Source: an uncultured Bacteroidia bacterium
GTDB taxonomy: Bacteria > Bacteroidota > Bacteroidia > Bacteroidales > F082
Assembly: GCA_902785755.1 (NCBI GenBank)
Contig: CACZZO010000011.1
Coordinates: 1 to 64,000 of the forward strand
Direction: 5' to 3'
DNA: 64,000 bases
Below, in pieces: positions 26,254-34,243 of the stretch. Position numbers and translations under genes: made by a program. The notes below the pieces were generated by a model. That model was given only the letters and a program-made list of their open reading frames with translations, was not told where the DNA came from and did no database searches. Position 1 is the first letter of the stretch. Every line of letters starts with the position of its first letter.

Positions 26254-26814
26254 TCATTTCTCCTCATCCACATCCAACAACGCGCTGCCTGAATACATGG
26301 TGTATTCCGAAAAATCCTCCTTGGCCACAAGGCTGTCGGCCTCGATTTGCTTGTCGGGTGCGACAATCTTCACATGCGAGCGGGTGTAAATCATCTTCAG
26401 CTCCTGATACCAAAAGAGTTTGTCGGAATACATGGTTTCCGCGCTGCCGAAATTCTTCACAACCACATTGCCTGCGGCCTCAATCCGACGGGCCTTGCCG
26501 AAACTCTTGCCATAGTCGGCATGTAATTCTGTGGTTTTCTTTCCCTTGTCGAACATGTAGACATCAAAGCCGAGCGGAAACTCCATGATGTCTGCCTCTG
26601 TTTCCATGCGTACCATGCGGGGCGTGTGGAGCTCAAGATTAATAATGCCGGAATCACTACGATAGAAAACAACGCTGTCGGCAATAATACCCGACAGCGT
26701 GTCGTCCGACCCCATCTCCATTACCACGGCATCGGGGTTTGAACACGAAAACAACATCACAGCCACAAAGGCTGTGATGTTGATAGTCAATCCTATTTTA
26801 AGCAAGTGCTTCAA
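26254..26814 (-). CDS. lptC: LptC, LPS export protein
   Basis: 186 residues with a lipoprotein-like start (MKHLLKIGLTINITAFVAVMLFSC; Cys could be lipidated). The mature part shows the OstA/LptC beta-jellyroll: SVVFYRSDSGIINLELHTP, FPLGFDVYMF, ELHADYGKSFGKARRIEAAG, VVVKNFGSAETMYSDKLFWY, KIVAPDKQIEADSLVAKED. LptC bridges LptBFG in the inner membrane to LptA in LPS transport. The gene abuts the TPR gene upstream with no gap. The order FadL-like OMP, TPR, lptC, gldE-like and a PpiD-like foldase is what one expects in Bacteroidales. Confidence 0.9.
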   Translation of the reverse strand: MKHLLKIGLTINITAFVAVMLFSCSNPDAVVMEMGSDDTLSGIIADSVVFYRSDSGIINLELHTPRMVRMETEADIMEFPLGFDVYMFDKGKKTTELHADYGKSFGKARRIEAAGNVVVKNFGSAETMYSDKLFWYQELKMIYTRSHVKIVAPDKQIEADSLVAKEDFSEYTMYSGSALLDVDEEK

Positions 26815-28266
26815 TTATCTCTTGGCTCTGATGGTGGTCGACTCACCAATCCAACCACCCACTTGGAAACTCTGTCCCTCGCTGTAGTCGTTGAAGAAGA
26901 TGGTCTCCATCGACGGGAAGGCGGCGGTGTAGGCGCGAATCAGGCCGTTGGCTTTCTCGGAGCACGAGGGGTCGACTGCCTTGGCCTTGTTGCACTTGTC
27001 GACAGCAGCCCAATACACAGCCTTGCTTTCGATTTCGCCGCTGAACTGCTTGGAACTTTCGGCGTAAAGCATGGCGATGAGGAGGTAAGGCTCGCCATTG
27101 GTCGGGTCAACTTGGGCGGATCTTCTGAAGATGTCGCGGGCGCGCGAGAGGCTGCCCATGTTCTGGTAGCACATGCCCAAGTTGCGGTAGGCACGGTATC
27201 TGCGGTCGTTGTTCTCCGTCTTGGTGGCCTGCTCAAAGAAGGTGGCGGCATCGCTCCATTTCTTGTCCTTGAAGAACTTGATGCCCAAACTGTAGGAAGC
27301 CTCGGGGCTGGGTTCCAGCTCGTTCAGCTTGACAGCGGCGTCGAGGAAGAGCTTCGAATCGGTGCAGTCCTTCTTATCGAGGATGGTGGTGATGCGCTTG
27401 AGGAGTACCACATCGTCGGGCGTTTCAACCATCTTTGCACTGAACACCTTGATCAGGTCTTCGCAGGAAGCGTAGGGCTGGAACAGGTTGTCGAGGTTGC
27501 TCTTCACACCTTTATTAATATTAATGGACTTCTCAGCCTTTTCGATCTGCTTGTCGAAGCCTGACACGGCATCGGCATCGCCTGACGTCTCGGCATCAGC
27601 CTTGGCTTCTTCGAGTTGGGTCACATTCTCAGCCAACACCTTGATGTTGTCGTCGACCACTTCAGCAAGTTCCTGATACACATTGATGACAGTCATCTTC
27701 TCTGCCTTGTCGTTGTTCACCATGTCGATGGTGGCCTTGAAATAGGCATCGATGTAGGCACCTTGCAGTTGCGAAGGATCCAATTCGACGGCACTCTTCA
27801 GCACATTGTAGGCTTCCTCATAGCGGTTTTTGTTGTAAGTGTAGATGAGCAAGCCTTTTCTGCCCATGATGTTGGCTACTTGCGAAGTGCCCGTCTTCGG
27901 GTCAGTCGGGAAATACTTGGCTCTGTTGTCCATCATCATGCAGATGGTGTCGATGTAGGCATCCTTCTCCTTGGGGTTGGTGCGGATGAAGTACTCCATG
28001 ATCTTCTCACCTCTTGTGTAGATAAGTTGGCTGGAGCGGGGGCAGTTGAGAAACACCTCTCTCCATGCCTTGACCATTTCCATGCTGATGGATTCGGGCG
28101 CGAACTTGCTCGCTTCCCACTGCTTGTAGGCCTCACCATAGATGGACAGGTTGGTGACGCAAGCCACACTGTCGGCTCCGTACTTCGATTCCTTTGCCTC
28201 TTGGGCCGAAACGCTCATTGCCATTCCAAACATGACGGCAATCAACACAAATCTTTTAGTTTTCAT
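26815..28266 (-). CDS. exported TPR-repeat protein
   Basis: 483 residues. The signal peptide MKTKRFVLIAVMFGMAMSVSA is followed by Gln. At least four tetratricopeptide-like units can be seen (residues 50-130, 150-185, 330-410: for example SDAATFFEQATKTENNDRRYR and YRNLGMCYQNMGSLSRARDI), with a long Glu/Lys-rich coiled coil at residues 185-250. It ends in a short beta segment (QVGGWIGESTTIRAKR). The position between an outer membrane protein and lptC suggests a scaffold role in envelope assembly; nothing indicates an enzyme. Confidence 0.85.
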   Translation of the reverse strand: MKTKRFVLIAVMFGMAMSVSAQEAKESKYGADSVACVTNLSIYGEAYKQWEASKFAPESISMEMVKAWREVFLNCPRSSQLIYTRGEKIMEYFIRTNPKEKDAYIDTICMMMDNRAKYFPTDPKTGTSQVANIMGRKGLLIYTYNKNRYEEAYNVLKSAVELDPSQLQGAYIDAYFKATIDMVNNDKAEKMTVINVYQELAEVVDDNIKVLAENVTQLEEAKADAETSGDADAVSGFDKQIEKAEKSININKGVKSNLDNLFQPYASCEDLIKVFSAKMVETPDDVVLLKRITTILDKKDCTDSKLFLDAAVKLNELEPSPEASYSLGIKFFKDKKWSDAATFFEQATKTENNDRRYRAYRNLGMCYQNMGSLSRARDIFRRSAQVDPTNGEPYLLIAMLYAESSKQFSGEIESKAVYWAAVDKCNKAKAVDPSCSEKANGLIRAYTAAFPSMETIFFNDYSEGQSFQVGGWIGESTTIRAKR

Positions 28267-28340
28267 TTCTCTCTTATTTTAATTGTTTGACTTGTTTGTT
28301 CTCTATTCAAATATCGTTCCAAAACATTTGTTTCGCGAAA

Positions 28341-29627
28341 TCATCTGTATTTCCTCTTCATAAACCAGTGCTCAAATACCGAAACACCCACGTTGGCCTT
28401 GATATAACGCTCCTGTATCAGTCCAGCCTCGCGTGTACCATATTGGCCAATCTCAACAGCCAAGTTGACCTTCGATAGGGTTTTGGGCAAAGGAAGCGAC
28501 ATGCCCGCCGTTAACCCCACCTTATTAATATTGTGCCCCTTGAGGTTGAGGAAGCCTCGCTCATAAAAGCCTCCAATGCGATAGGTCACACGGGTAAAAT
28601 AGCCCGAAACCGAAGTGTACCGTGGCATGAACTCAGCACCAAGGCTCACCCTCCAAGAGTTCTGCAAAGTGTCGTTGACCCCCTGACGGGCAAATTTCGA
28701 CCATTGCATCCAGTTGAAATCGGCACCCACACACCATTCCTTACCTTTTCGCAATGCAAAACCGCCACCAAAACCCTGTGGCATGGTCAACTTTGCCGGA
28801 TACGTTGAGTTGAAAACCGAATCGATGATATATTCAAACTCGGTATCCACGTCCTCCTCAATGGACCTGACGAACAAGGTCTGGGAACCCCTCAAATTGA
28901 CCTTCTGCGTATAGGTGAGGCCAACACCCAAATGAAGGTCATTGCCCAATGGGGTGTCAAAAAGCAAGCCATAGTCGAACATGAAGGACTTCACCATCAA
29001 GTCGACGCTACGGCGCGTGCCAATCATATAAAGCGAATCAGGGAAATAGAGTGTGGTTTCGCTCTGCGTGTCGCCAAACACAAAATAGCCATTCGCACCC
29101 AACGAGAAGTGATTGCCCAACTTGAAGGCTGTGCCCACAAAGGCTTGGTTCAATCCGCCAGTACCTTTGAAACGTGTGGTATAGTTACCCACCTCAGGAT
29201 CATTCCCGCTGACAAGAATCTTGTAGCCCGAAGTGCTGTAAGGCTGCACGCCAAGAGCCAGCTTCCACCACGGAGTGAGGCCAAAGGCCATTGCGACATG
29301 GTCGAAAGAGGCATTGGCCGACTTTTCGGAAAGAGTGGATGTGCTGAACATGGAAGACTTGAAATAGAAACCAGCATCGAAAAGGAAAGCCAACGAGTCG
29401 ATTTTGGCGTATGAAGCCGGATTACCGATATTAATCAAACCTTCGCCAAACATGCCATTGGCCACACCACCCATGCCCTTCAGCCTGACATTAGTCGATT
29501 TGTCTCTCACCTGCCCCACACCAAACAAGGAATAGGGAGAATCCACATCGGCTTGGGCGCATACATCAAAGCCCAATCCGACCAACAATGTGACTATTAG
29601 AAAGTTTCTCAACAATACAGTTCTCAT
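28341..29627 (-). CDS. FadL/OmpP1-like outer membrane protein
   Basis: 428 residues from the ATG giving MRTVLLRNFLIVTLLVGLG; the mature protein starts after DVCA with Gln. The early YSLFGVGQVRDKSTNVRLKG and GMFGEGLINIGNPASYAKID match the FadL-like barrel proteins that head lptC-type operons in Bacteroidales. The rest is a barrel of about fourteen strands and it ends in K-R-K-Y-R, without a terminal aromatic. Two in-frame ATG codons upstream (29633, 29648 region) are less likely starts. It probably has a role in transport of hydrophobic molecules or in envelope assembly. Confidence 0.82.
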   Translation of the reverse strand: MRTVLLRNFLIVTLLVGLGFDVCAQADVDSPYSLFGVGQVRDKSTNVRLKGMGGVANGMFGEGLINIGNPASYAKIDSLAFLFDAGFYFKSSMFSTSTLSEKSANASFDHVAMAFGLTPWWKLALGVQPYSTSGYKILVSGNDPEVGNYTTRFKGTGGLNQAFVGTAFKLGNHFSLGANGYFVFGDTQSETTLYFPDSLYMIGTRRSVDLMVKSFMFDYGLLFDTPLGNDLHLGVGLTYTQKVNLRGSQTLFVRSIEEDVDTEFEYIIDSVFNSTYPAKLTMPQGFGGGFALRKGKEWCVGADFNWMQWSKFARQGVNDTLQNSWRVSLGAEFMPRYTSVSGYFTRVTYRIGGFYERGFLNLKGHNINKVGLTAGMSLPLPKTLSKVNLAVEIGQYGTREAGLIQERYIKANVGVSVFEHWFMKRKYR

Positions 29628-29832
29628 AACCATTGTAAACTTAGGCAAACTCTTGCTACAACAATCCTTTCATTTAAGATGGATGGAGAGAAAGAGCGTG
29701 CAAATATCCGATTTTTTAACTCCATGAGCAAGTTTTTATTGTTTAAATTCAAATAAAAACTTTTCAAATCATTGAAAATCAGTATAAAACAATTTTTGAA
29801 ACAAAAATTTCTCTTTTTTTGCACTTTTTTTC

Positions 29833-29862
29833 TTGTCAATTCAGAAAATTGTCGTAATTTTG
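29833..29862 (+). promoter_or_regulatory. tRNA-Phe promoter
   Basis: TTG (29833-29835), 19 nt, TAATTTTG (29855-29862), with the tRNA 5' end 17 nt further on. This clean example supports the consensus used for the other promoters in this window. Confidence 0.85.
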
Positions 29863-29878
29863 CAGGCGCAAAAACGGA

Positions 29879-29954
<76 letters not shown>

Positions 29955-29962
29955 CCAAAAAG

Positions 29963-29986
29963 GCCGAACGATGTTCGGCTTTTTTG
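29963..29986 (+). terminator. tRNA-Phe terminator
   Basis: GCCGAAC-GAT-GTTCGGC followed by TTTTTT. Confidence 0.92.
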
Positions 29987-30021
29987 TTTATATTGCAGTC
30001 TCACCTCACATTATTACACAA

Positions 30022-30050
30022 AAAAAGCACCTCACTTCTGAGGTGCTTTT
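30022..30050 (-). terminator. terminator of the fimbrillin-like gene
   Basis: A perfect 9-bp stem AGCACCTCA / TGAGGTGCT with a 4-nt loop and a T tract on the minus strand, 21 nt past the stop codon; T residues also follow on the plus strand. Confidence 0.85.
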
Positions 30051-30070
30051 CGTTAATGGATTTCCTTTGC

Positions 30071-31063
30071 TTACGGAACCATGTAGTTGTCAACATTCAA
30101 AGTAAATCTCTTGAAGAGGTTGGGCTTAATCATGTTCACAACAGGTCTGGTGCTCGAAATCACAGCTTGAGTGTTGTCTGTAAAGTTGACAGTAGCTGTG
30201 AAACCACCGTACATTGCAAGGGGACGCAAGACAATGTAGAATGACTTGGGAGTGCTGTTAAGAGCAACACCTTCACCGCAATCGAGAGTAATGACATTAC
30301 CCTTTTGGTCACCATCTACAAAGTAACCGGTAGCAGTTCTATAATCGTTCAAACGCTGCATATAAGTGGCGTTGTCAGGATTGTAGTTGTTGCAAAGCCA
30401 AAGCATTTCATTGGGATCAACTGCATCAATTTTCAAATGCACGTCACCTGCAATGTTGAAGAGATTGTCTTCAAACACAATGCTCTTAATGGCCTTGTTT
30501 GATTGATTGGTGGACAATTTGAATTCGACACCACCCATGATGTTTTGGAACTCAAAGTGTGCATCATCAACGGAAGTAGTCACTTCGTCTTTGGCAGCCA
30601 TAGCCCATGTGCGCTCGGCGTAGACACTTTGACCATTGATTTCACGATAAGTTTGCTTATTCGCAATGTCAAAAATACCCATGTTGTTTTGCGACAAATA
30701 AGCATTGTTGACTCTCTGACCAGGATAGAAAGCAAAGAAAGCATCTGCTCTGGTCATGTGGTCGATGAGCGGACCGCTTTGATAGTCAAACTGAACATTC
30801 TGATAACCAGTGGAATTGGCGGTGTAAACACCATAATATGACCTCGGGCCACCAGCATAGTCGATGTTGTAGAGCATTACTTGATCACCTTCCTCAATAA
30901 TGATGTGTCTGTCAGGGTCAACATAAGCTCTTTCGCCATCCGAAATCTCAATAGCTTGCGTTGTCGCAAAAATCGAATGGGCATTGTTCTCTTTTTTCTT
31001 GCATGAGGTGAAGGCCAAAGCCACCAAAGCCACAATGCAAGCACCTTTTAAAATCTTCTTCAT
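30071..31063 (-). CDS. fimbrillin-like lipoprotein
   Basis: 330 residues. The lipoprotein signal MKKILKGACIVALVALAFTSC is followed by a short charged linker. The two beta domains have the Mfa/FimA-type arrangement: EEGDQVMLYNIDYAG, DAFFAFYPGQR (the family's W/FxAxYP-like motif near residue 120), DDAHFEFQNIMGGVEFKLS near residue 175 (the F-x-H-x-x-A/M-x-V-x-F element), and a C-terminal strand KPNLFKRFTLNVDNYMVP. Such proteins form fimbriae or surface adhesins after processing by an Arg/Lys gingipain-like protease. It follows a 41-residue peptide gene with 43 nt between, inside the kinase/PqqD/nucleotidyltransferase locus. Confidence 0.85.
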   Translation of the reverse strand: MKKILKGACIVALVALAFTSCKKKENNAHSIFATTQAIEISDGERAYVDPDRHIIIEEGDQVMLYNIDYAGGPRSYYGVYTANSTGYQNVQFDYQSGPLIDHMTRADAFFAFYPGQRVNNAYLSQNNMGIFDIANKQTYREINGQSVYAERTWAMAAKDEVTTSVDDAHFEFQNIMGGVEFKLSTNQSNKAIKSIVFEDNLFNIAGDVHLKIDAVDPNEMLWLCNNYNPDNATYMQRLNDYRTATGYFVDGDQKGNVITLDCGEGVALNSTPKSFYIVLRPLAMYGGFTATVNFTDNTQAVISSTRPVVNMIKPNLFKRFTLNVDNYMVP

Positions 31064-31106
31064 CTTAATTGCTTTGTTTGAATTTTTAATGTAACTTCAT
31101 GAATAA

Positions 31107-31232
31107 TTACAGTTGACCAGGTTCTGTAATGACACTGCCATTGGTGTTTCCGTCAGCCATGAAGCTCTTGTTCACGTTGATTTGGATCATCTCAGCCTTG
31201 GGGGCTTCGTACATTTTGTTCATCTTTTTCAT
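31107..31232 (-). CDS. 41-residue peptide, candidate modified-peptide precursor
   Basis: Reads MKKMNKMYEAPKAEMIQINV, then 21 more residues ending ITEPGQL and TAA. There is no signal peptide and no Cys; the second half is rich in Asn, Gly and Thr (ADGNTNGSV). The YEAPKAE element near residues 8-14 is a recurring leader feature of small Bacteroidota peptides of the Y-x-x-P type. It has its own promoter (TTTG about 21 nt before TATTTTTG at 31306-31299) and lies directly downstream of genes for a nucleotidyltransferase, PqqD-like protein, S26 peptidase and HprK-like kinase. A role as the substrate of those enzymes is inference; alternatively it is an uncharacterised small protein co-expressed with the fimbrillin. 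Confidence 0.75.
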   Translation of the reverse strand: MKKMNKMYEAPKAEMIQINVNKSFMADGNTNGSVITEPGQL

Positions 31233-31298
31233 TTTTTTACTTTTTTTAGTTAGACTTATTTGTTAATTGTTTGAATGTTTTCATTCATAATTCGGCTG

Positions 31299-31331
31299 CA
31301 AAAATAATAATTATTTCAATGCGCGGTCAAA
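31299..31331 (-). promoter_or_regulatory. promoter of the peptide-fimbrillin transcript
   Basis: On the minus strand TTTG (31331-31328), 21 nt, TATTTTTG (31306-31299). It overlaps the last bases before the nucleotidyltransferase stop (31337), so the peptide is transcribed separately from the enzymes as well as possibly by read-through. Confidence 0.65.
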
Positions 31332-31336
31332 AAAAT

Positions 31337-32473
31337 TCATTTTTTTTCAATATTTTTTTTCGACTGCTTCAAAAATCCGTTTTTCAGCGAGATTTTCATC
31401 TCCCTAAATGCCACTTGGGGAAACACGCGGGCACGGTAGTAGAAATCGACGAAAACGCCAATAAACGTATGTATCTTGTGGACATACTTATTTTTGGGCT
31501 GGCGTCGCTTAAACTGGTTGTTGCGTCTGAAATTGCCCACCTTCATTATGGTGACATACAGCTTTTGTGCTGTACGTCGGCAAGAGGCATCATAGAACGG
31601 CATTTCATCTTGGGGAAGTCCAAGATGCTCCACCATCAGGAAACCAAAAGCCTGCCAAGGCTTCATCAGGTGCATATCAGTGAACCATTGGCGCAGTTTG
31701 TTGAGGTCGAATTGTCCATTGTAGGCATGGAGCGTCATGGCCACATCACTGATTTGCCTCCAACCCACGCCAGAGGTCAGGAAATGGTGCCATGCATGGT
31801 AAAATGCAAAAAACACCATGAACTCCTTGGAGGGTATGGAGATGGTAGTGCCATCCAAGACAACATGTTGGGGAGCCTCATAAAGACCTTCGCACTCGAT
31901 GGCAGCGTAGAAGGCTTTATCCTTATGGTCAAGCAAGTCAGCTGTAATACAGTGCATTTCCAAAATGAACTTGAGACTCCCCACGTTGTAGTCCAAGTTG
32001 TAATGGTTTCCTGTTTCCCATTCCATGCACCAGTGGTACATGTTCGGGATGGAGCGCATCAGTTCGCAAGATTGATGAAAGTCGTCAGGCCTGAAAAACA
32101 AGTCGACATCGCCCATCTGACGAAGATCAGGGTTGGGATAAAGCAAGGCCAAACCAAATCCTTTGAGCACCACAGGCTCGATGTTGTTCTCGCGCAGCTT
32201 CTTCAGCACCACACCCAACATCTGCTTCAGTTGCATCAAATGGAAGAAATGTCCACGCATTTCGTTCTTCATCTTTTCCATCAACTCAGGCGAGGGCTTG
32301 TTGGAACCAGTCATTTGCGAGGCCTTGTTGTAGACCAATATGTTATTGGCCTGATGCCGAGCCATTCCCATAACCCCTTTCCAGTCGATTTCTTCCGCAA
32401 TGGAAACAGGCGTGTCCCAAAGGGCAGCCCGAAGCAAAGCGAAATAATGCTTTTCTACAGTAGACATCTCCAT
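31337..32473 (-). CDS. nucleotidyltransferase-family protein
   Basis: 378 residues. The core LKKLRENNIEPVVLKGFGLA followed by LLYPNPDLRQMGDVDLFF (near residues 90-125) is the signature of the NTP_transf_5 family: Leu-Lys-Gly plus G-D-V-D-L-F, where the two Asp residues would bind metal. Such proteins recur in gene clusters for modified peptides (lasso-like and related) next to PqqD and HprK-like kinases. Here it follows the PqqD-like gene after 43 nt. The C-terminal end is very basic (KKNIEKK), which is unusual. Alternative start: ATG two codons downstream. Confidence 0.88.
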   Translation of the reverse strand: MEMSTVEKHYFALLRAALWDTPVSIAEEIDWKGVMGMARHQANNILVYNKASQMTGSNKPSPELMEKMKNEMRGHFFHLMQLKQMLGVVLKKLRENNIEPVVLKGFGLALLYPNPDLRQMGDVDLFFRPDDFHQSCELMRSIPNMYHWCMEWETGNHYNLDYNVGSLKFILEMHCITADLLDHKDKAFYAAIECEGLYEAPQHVVLDGTTISIPSKEFMVFFAFYHAWHHFLTSGVGWRQISDVAMTLHAYNGQFDLNKLRQWFTDMHLMKPWQAFGFLMVEHLGLPQDEMPFYDASCRRTAQKLYVTIMKVGNFRRNNQFKRRQPKNKYVHKIHTFIGVFVDFYYRARVFPQVAFREMKISLKNGFLKQSKKNIEKK

Positions 32474-32516
32474 ACCTTATTAATTAATTAGGTGCGCGAT
32501 TCTTGTGACCTACTTA

Positions 32517-32786
32517 TTAGTCCTCAATGATGTTGGCTTCTTTCCACGAATCCAACAATGCAGCCACATCTTTTTGGGCCACTTCAGGCGTGATGTCGTA
32601 TTCTTCTTGCAAGAGATGCGCCAGTGTTTCAGCATCGAAATCCTTGCTTTCCACTGATTTCCATAGGAAAGCAGCAGATTCGTTCATCGAAATCATGCGG
32701 CTGAAGTCAACCGCATCCAATCCTTCGGCCACAAGGATAGACTCCTTGCCCAAGGAACGCAACGTATAACCTTTTCTTGTTCTCAT
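32517..32786 (-). CDS. PqqD-like peptide-recognition protein
   Basis: 89 residues. The pattern ILVAEGLDAVDFSRMISMNESAA then FLWKSVE, DAETLAHLLQEEYDI and VAQKDVAALLDSWKEANII is that of PqqD-family proteins: an N-terminal beta hairpin and a winged helix that together form the RiPP recognition element. In PQQ, lasso and related pathways PqqD-like proteins bind the leader peptide and hand it to the modifying enzyme. The gene lies between the S26 peptidase gene (11 nt upstream) and the nucleotidyltransferase gene. Confidence 0.9.
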   Translation of the reverse strand: MRTRKGYTLRSLGKESILVAEGLDAVDFSRMISMNESAAFLWKSVESKDFDAETLAHLLQEEYDITPEVAQKDVAALLDSWKEANIIED

Positions 32787-32797
32787 ACTATTTGGTT

Positions 32798-33244
32798 TTA
32801 CTTTTGTTTGTCAAATATCTTATGCCATTTTCTGTCGATTTTCAGCAGGTATCTCCTGATGGGAAGCAACCTGCGCCATAGCTTGCCTTTGGTGGGCTTT
32901 CGATGACGGCCTTTCGGCGAAACGATTTCGACCACAGTGCCACACACTTCCGACCTATCACCCTGCTCAACACCTTGCAAATTGCCATCACCCATCAGCG
33001 TTACGCTGTTTCCTTCCACGGCGACCACACGGTGCATGACATACTTTCCACCGAATCGAGCCAAAACAATGTCGCCCACACGAATAACACTTTTCTTACG
33101 CAACACCACCGAATCCTTGTCGCCATGTATGAAAGGCAACATGCTCACACCTTTCGGTACCATCGTCACATCGCGCCCCTCAGAGAGCAGACGCGCCACT
33201 TCATTGAGCAGCACATCCTTGGGCAAAACCACTTTTTTTTCCAT
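32798..33244 (-). CDS. S24/S26-family peptidase, SipW-like
   Basis: 148 residues. The nucleophile Ser is in PKGVSMLPFIHGDKD (near residue 34) and the general base position reads VMHRVV (near residue 70), so it has His in place of the Lys of bacterial signal peptidase I, as in SipW and eukaryotic-type enzymes. There is no N-terminal transmembrane helix, so it is probably cytoplasmic or peripheral. The basic C-terminus (RHRKPTKGKLWRRLL) may touch the membrane. It overlaps the kinase stop by 1 nt (TAATG) and could cleave the adjacent peptide; this is inference. Confidence 0.85.
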   Translation of the reverse strand: MEKKVVLPKDVLLNEVARLLSEGRDVTMVPKGVSMLPFIHGDKDSVVLRKKSVIRVGDIVLARFGGKYVMHRVVAVEGNSVTLMGDGNLQGVEQGDRSEVCGTVVEIVSPKGRHRKPTKGKLWRRLLPIRRYLLKIDRKWHKIFDKQK

Positions 33245-34119
33245 TACCGCTTATCGGTCACCGTGTTGTAACAAAGGAAGGCCGCTTCAGGATTAGGCAA
33301 GCAGTCCAACGAATAGCAAGGCACCAAAGAAACAATCTTCGCATTAGTGGCATGGTAGCCGTCCGCCATGTTCTTGATAAACCTATATCCCGAAAACGAC
33401 ACATAAATGGAAGCGTATGCCTCGGGCAGCGATTGCTGCTTGATTACATTCTTCTTGGCTTGATGCAGGTCAACTATTGCTCCCACAGGAACATCAAGAT
33501 TGCGATAACAAGGTGTCTTGCCACTCCAAGGTGTGCCATAAACACGCACCACACCATCATCGCACACACGAAGCGCGGGATTGTCATCGTTCAGCAACTC
33601 ACAGCCTTCAATATTTTTTATCCACAACTGGCTATGGGTACTCTTACCCGTTCCGCTCTTGCCTAAGAAAAGATAGCCCTTGCCTTTGTTCATTGTCACT
33701 GAAGCGTGTATGAGGAGCGTATTCTTTGAGGCAGTGGCAAACGAAAACATCATCATCATCACCGTATTGATGGAAAACTTCATACTTCCCAAAACGCGGA
33801 ATTGCACCTTCGAGAAAGCCTTGTCTGAAATCATGCAAAGCCTTATCGGAGCCTCAAGCGTAGGAGCCACCTCAATCAACCAATTTCCTTCCCATTCGTA
33901 CAATTCCGTTCTCGGCATTGCCACATGCTGATTTCCAATAACCACCAGCTGCTTGCTGGAAGTGTCGGGCATGTCCTCAATCAATTCCATTGTATAAAGA
34001 CATCCATCACCATCATCAGTCAAAAAAGGCTCATAATTCTGCATTTCGTTCCATGCCGGATAATCATCGGGCATTACGATAGAGAACTTGTGACCTGCCA
34101 CTTTATAAACTTTCTTCAT
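33244..34119 (-). CDS. HprK-like serine kinase-fold protein
   Basis: About 291 residues from the ATG giving MKKVYKVAGHKFS (a longer reading upstream is less likely because it crosses the -7 box). The C-terminal half has the HprK/PEPCK-type P loop GKSGTGKSTHSQLW near residue 155 and ELLNDDNPALRV (Asp-Asp pair binding metal). It lacks the HprK N-terminal domain and the full HPr-binding motif. Homologues of this kind phosphorylate the C-terminus of lasso peptides such as paeninodin. It heads the S26/PqqD/nucleotidyltransferase operon and has its own -7 box TATCTTTG. Confidence 0.85.
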   Translation of the reverse strand: MKKVYKVAGHKFSIVMPDDYPAWNEMQNYEPFLTDDGDGCLYTMELIEDMPDTSSKQLVVIGNQHVAMPRTELYEWEGNWLIEVAPTLEAPIRLCMISDKAFSKVQFRVLGSMKFSINTVMMMMFSFATASKNTLLIHASVTMNKGKGYLFLGKSGTGKSTHSQLWIKNIEGCELLNDDNPALRVCDDGVVRVYGTPWSGKTPCYRNLDVPVGAIVDLHQAKKNVIKQQSLPEAYASIYVSFSGYRFIKNMADGYHATNAKIVSLVPCYSLDCLPNPEAAFLCYNTVTDKR

Positions 34120-34136
34120 TTGGACAAAAATTTGCG

Positions 34137-34144
34137 CAAAGATA
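34137..34144 (-). promoter_or_regulatory. -7 box of the kinase-PqqD operon
   Basis: TATCTTTG on the minus strand, 18 nt before the kinase start; divergent from the lnt promoter 73 nt away. Confidence 0.55.
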
Positions 34145-34216
34145 GTTTTTTTATTGATATGAAAACCGCTTTCGGATAAAATAGGCCGAAAAAAAGCGTC
34201 AGCAACCAATTTTTAG

Positions 34217-34224
34217 TACCTTTG
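34217..34224 (+). promoter_or_regulatory. -7 box of lnt
   Basis: TACCTTTG, 20 nt before the ATG at 34244. No clear -33 TTG. Confidence 0.5.
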
Positions 34225-34243
34225 CCCGAAATTTTTGAATGTT

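Noticed and set aside
30071..34144. Calling the kinase/PqqD locus a lasso-peptide cluster
   Set aside because: No asparagine-synthase-like cyclase, no transglutaminase-type protease and no ABC exporter are present, and the peptide lacks a Gly start with Glu/Asp at position 7-9 of a core.
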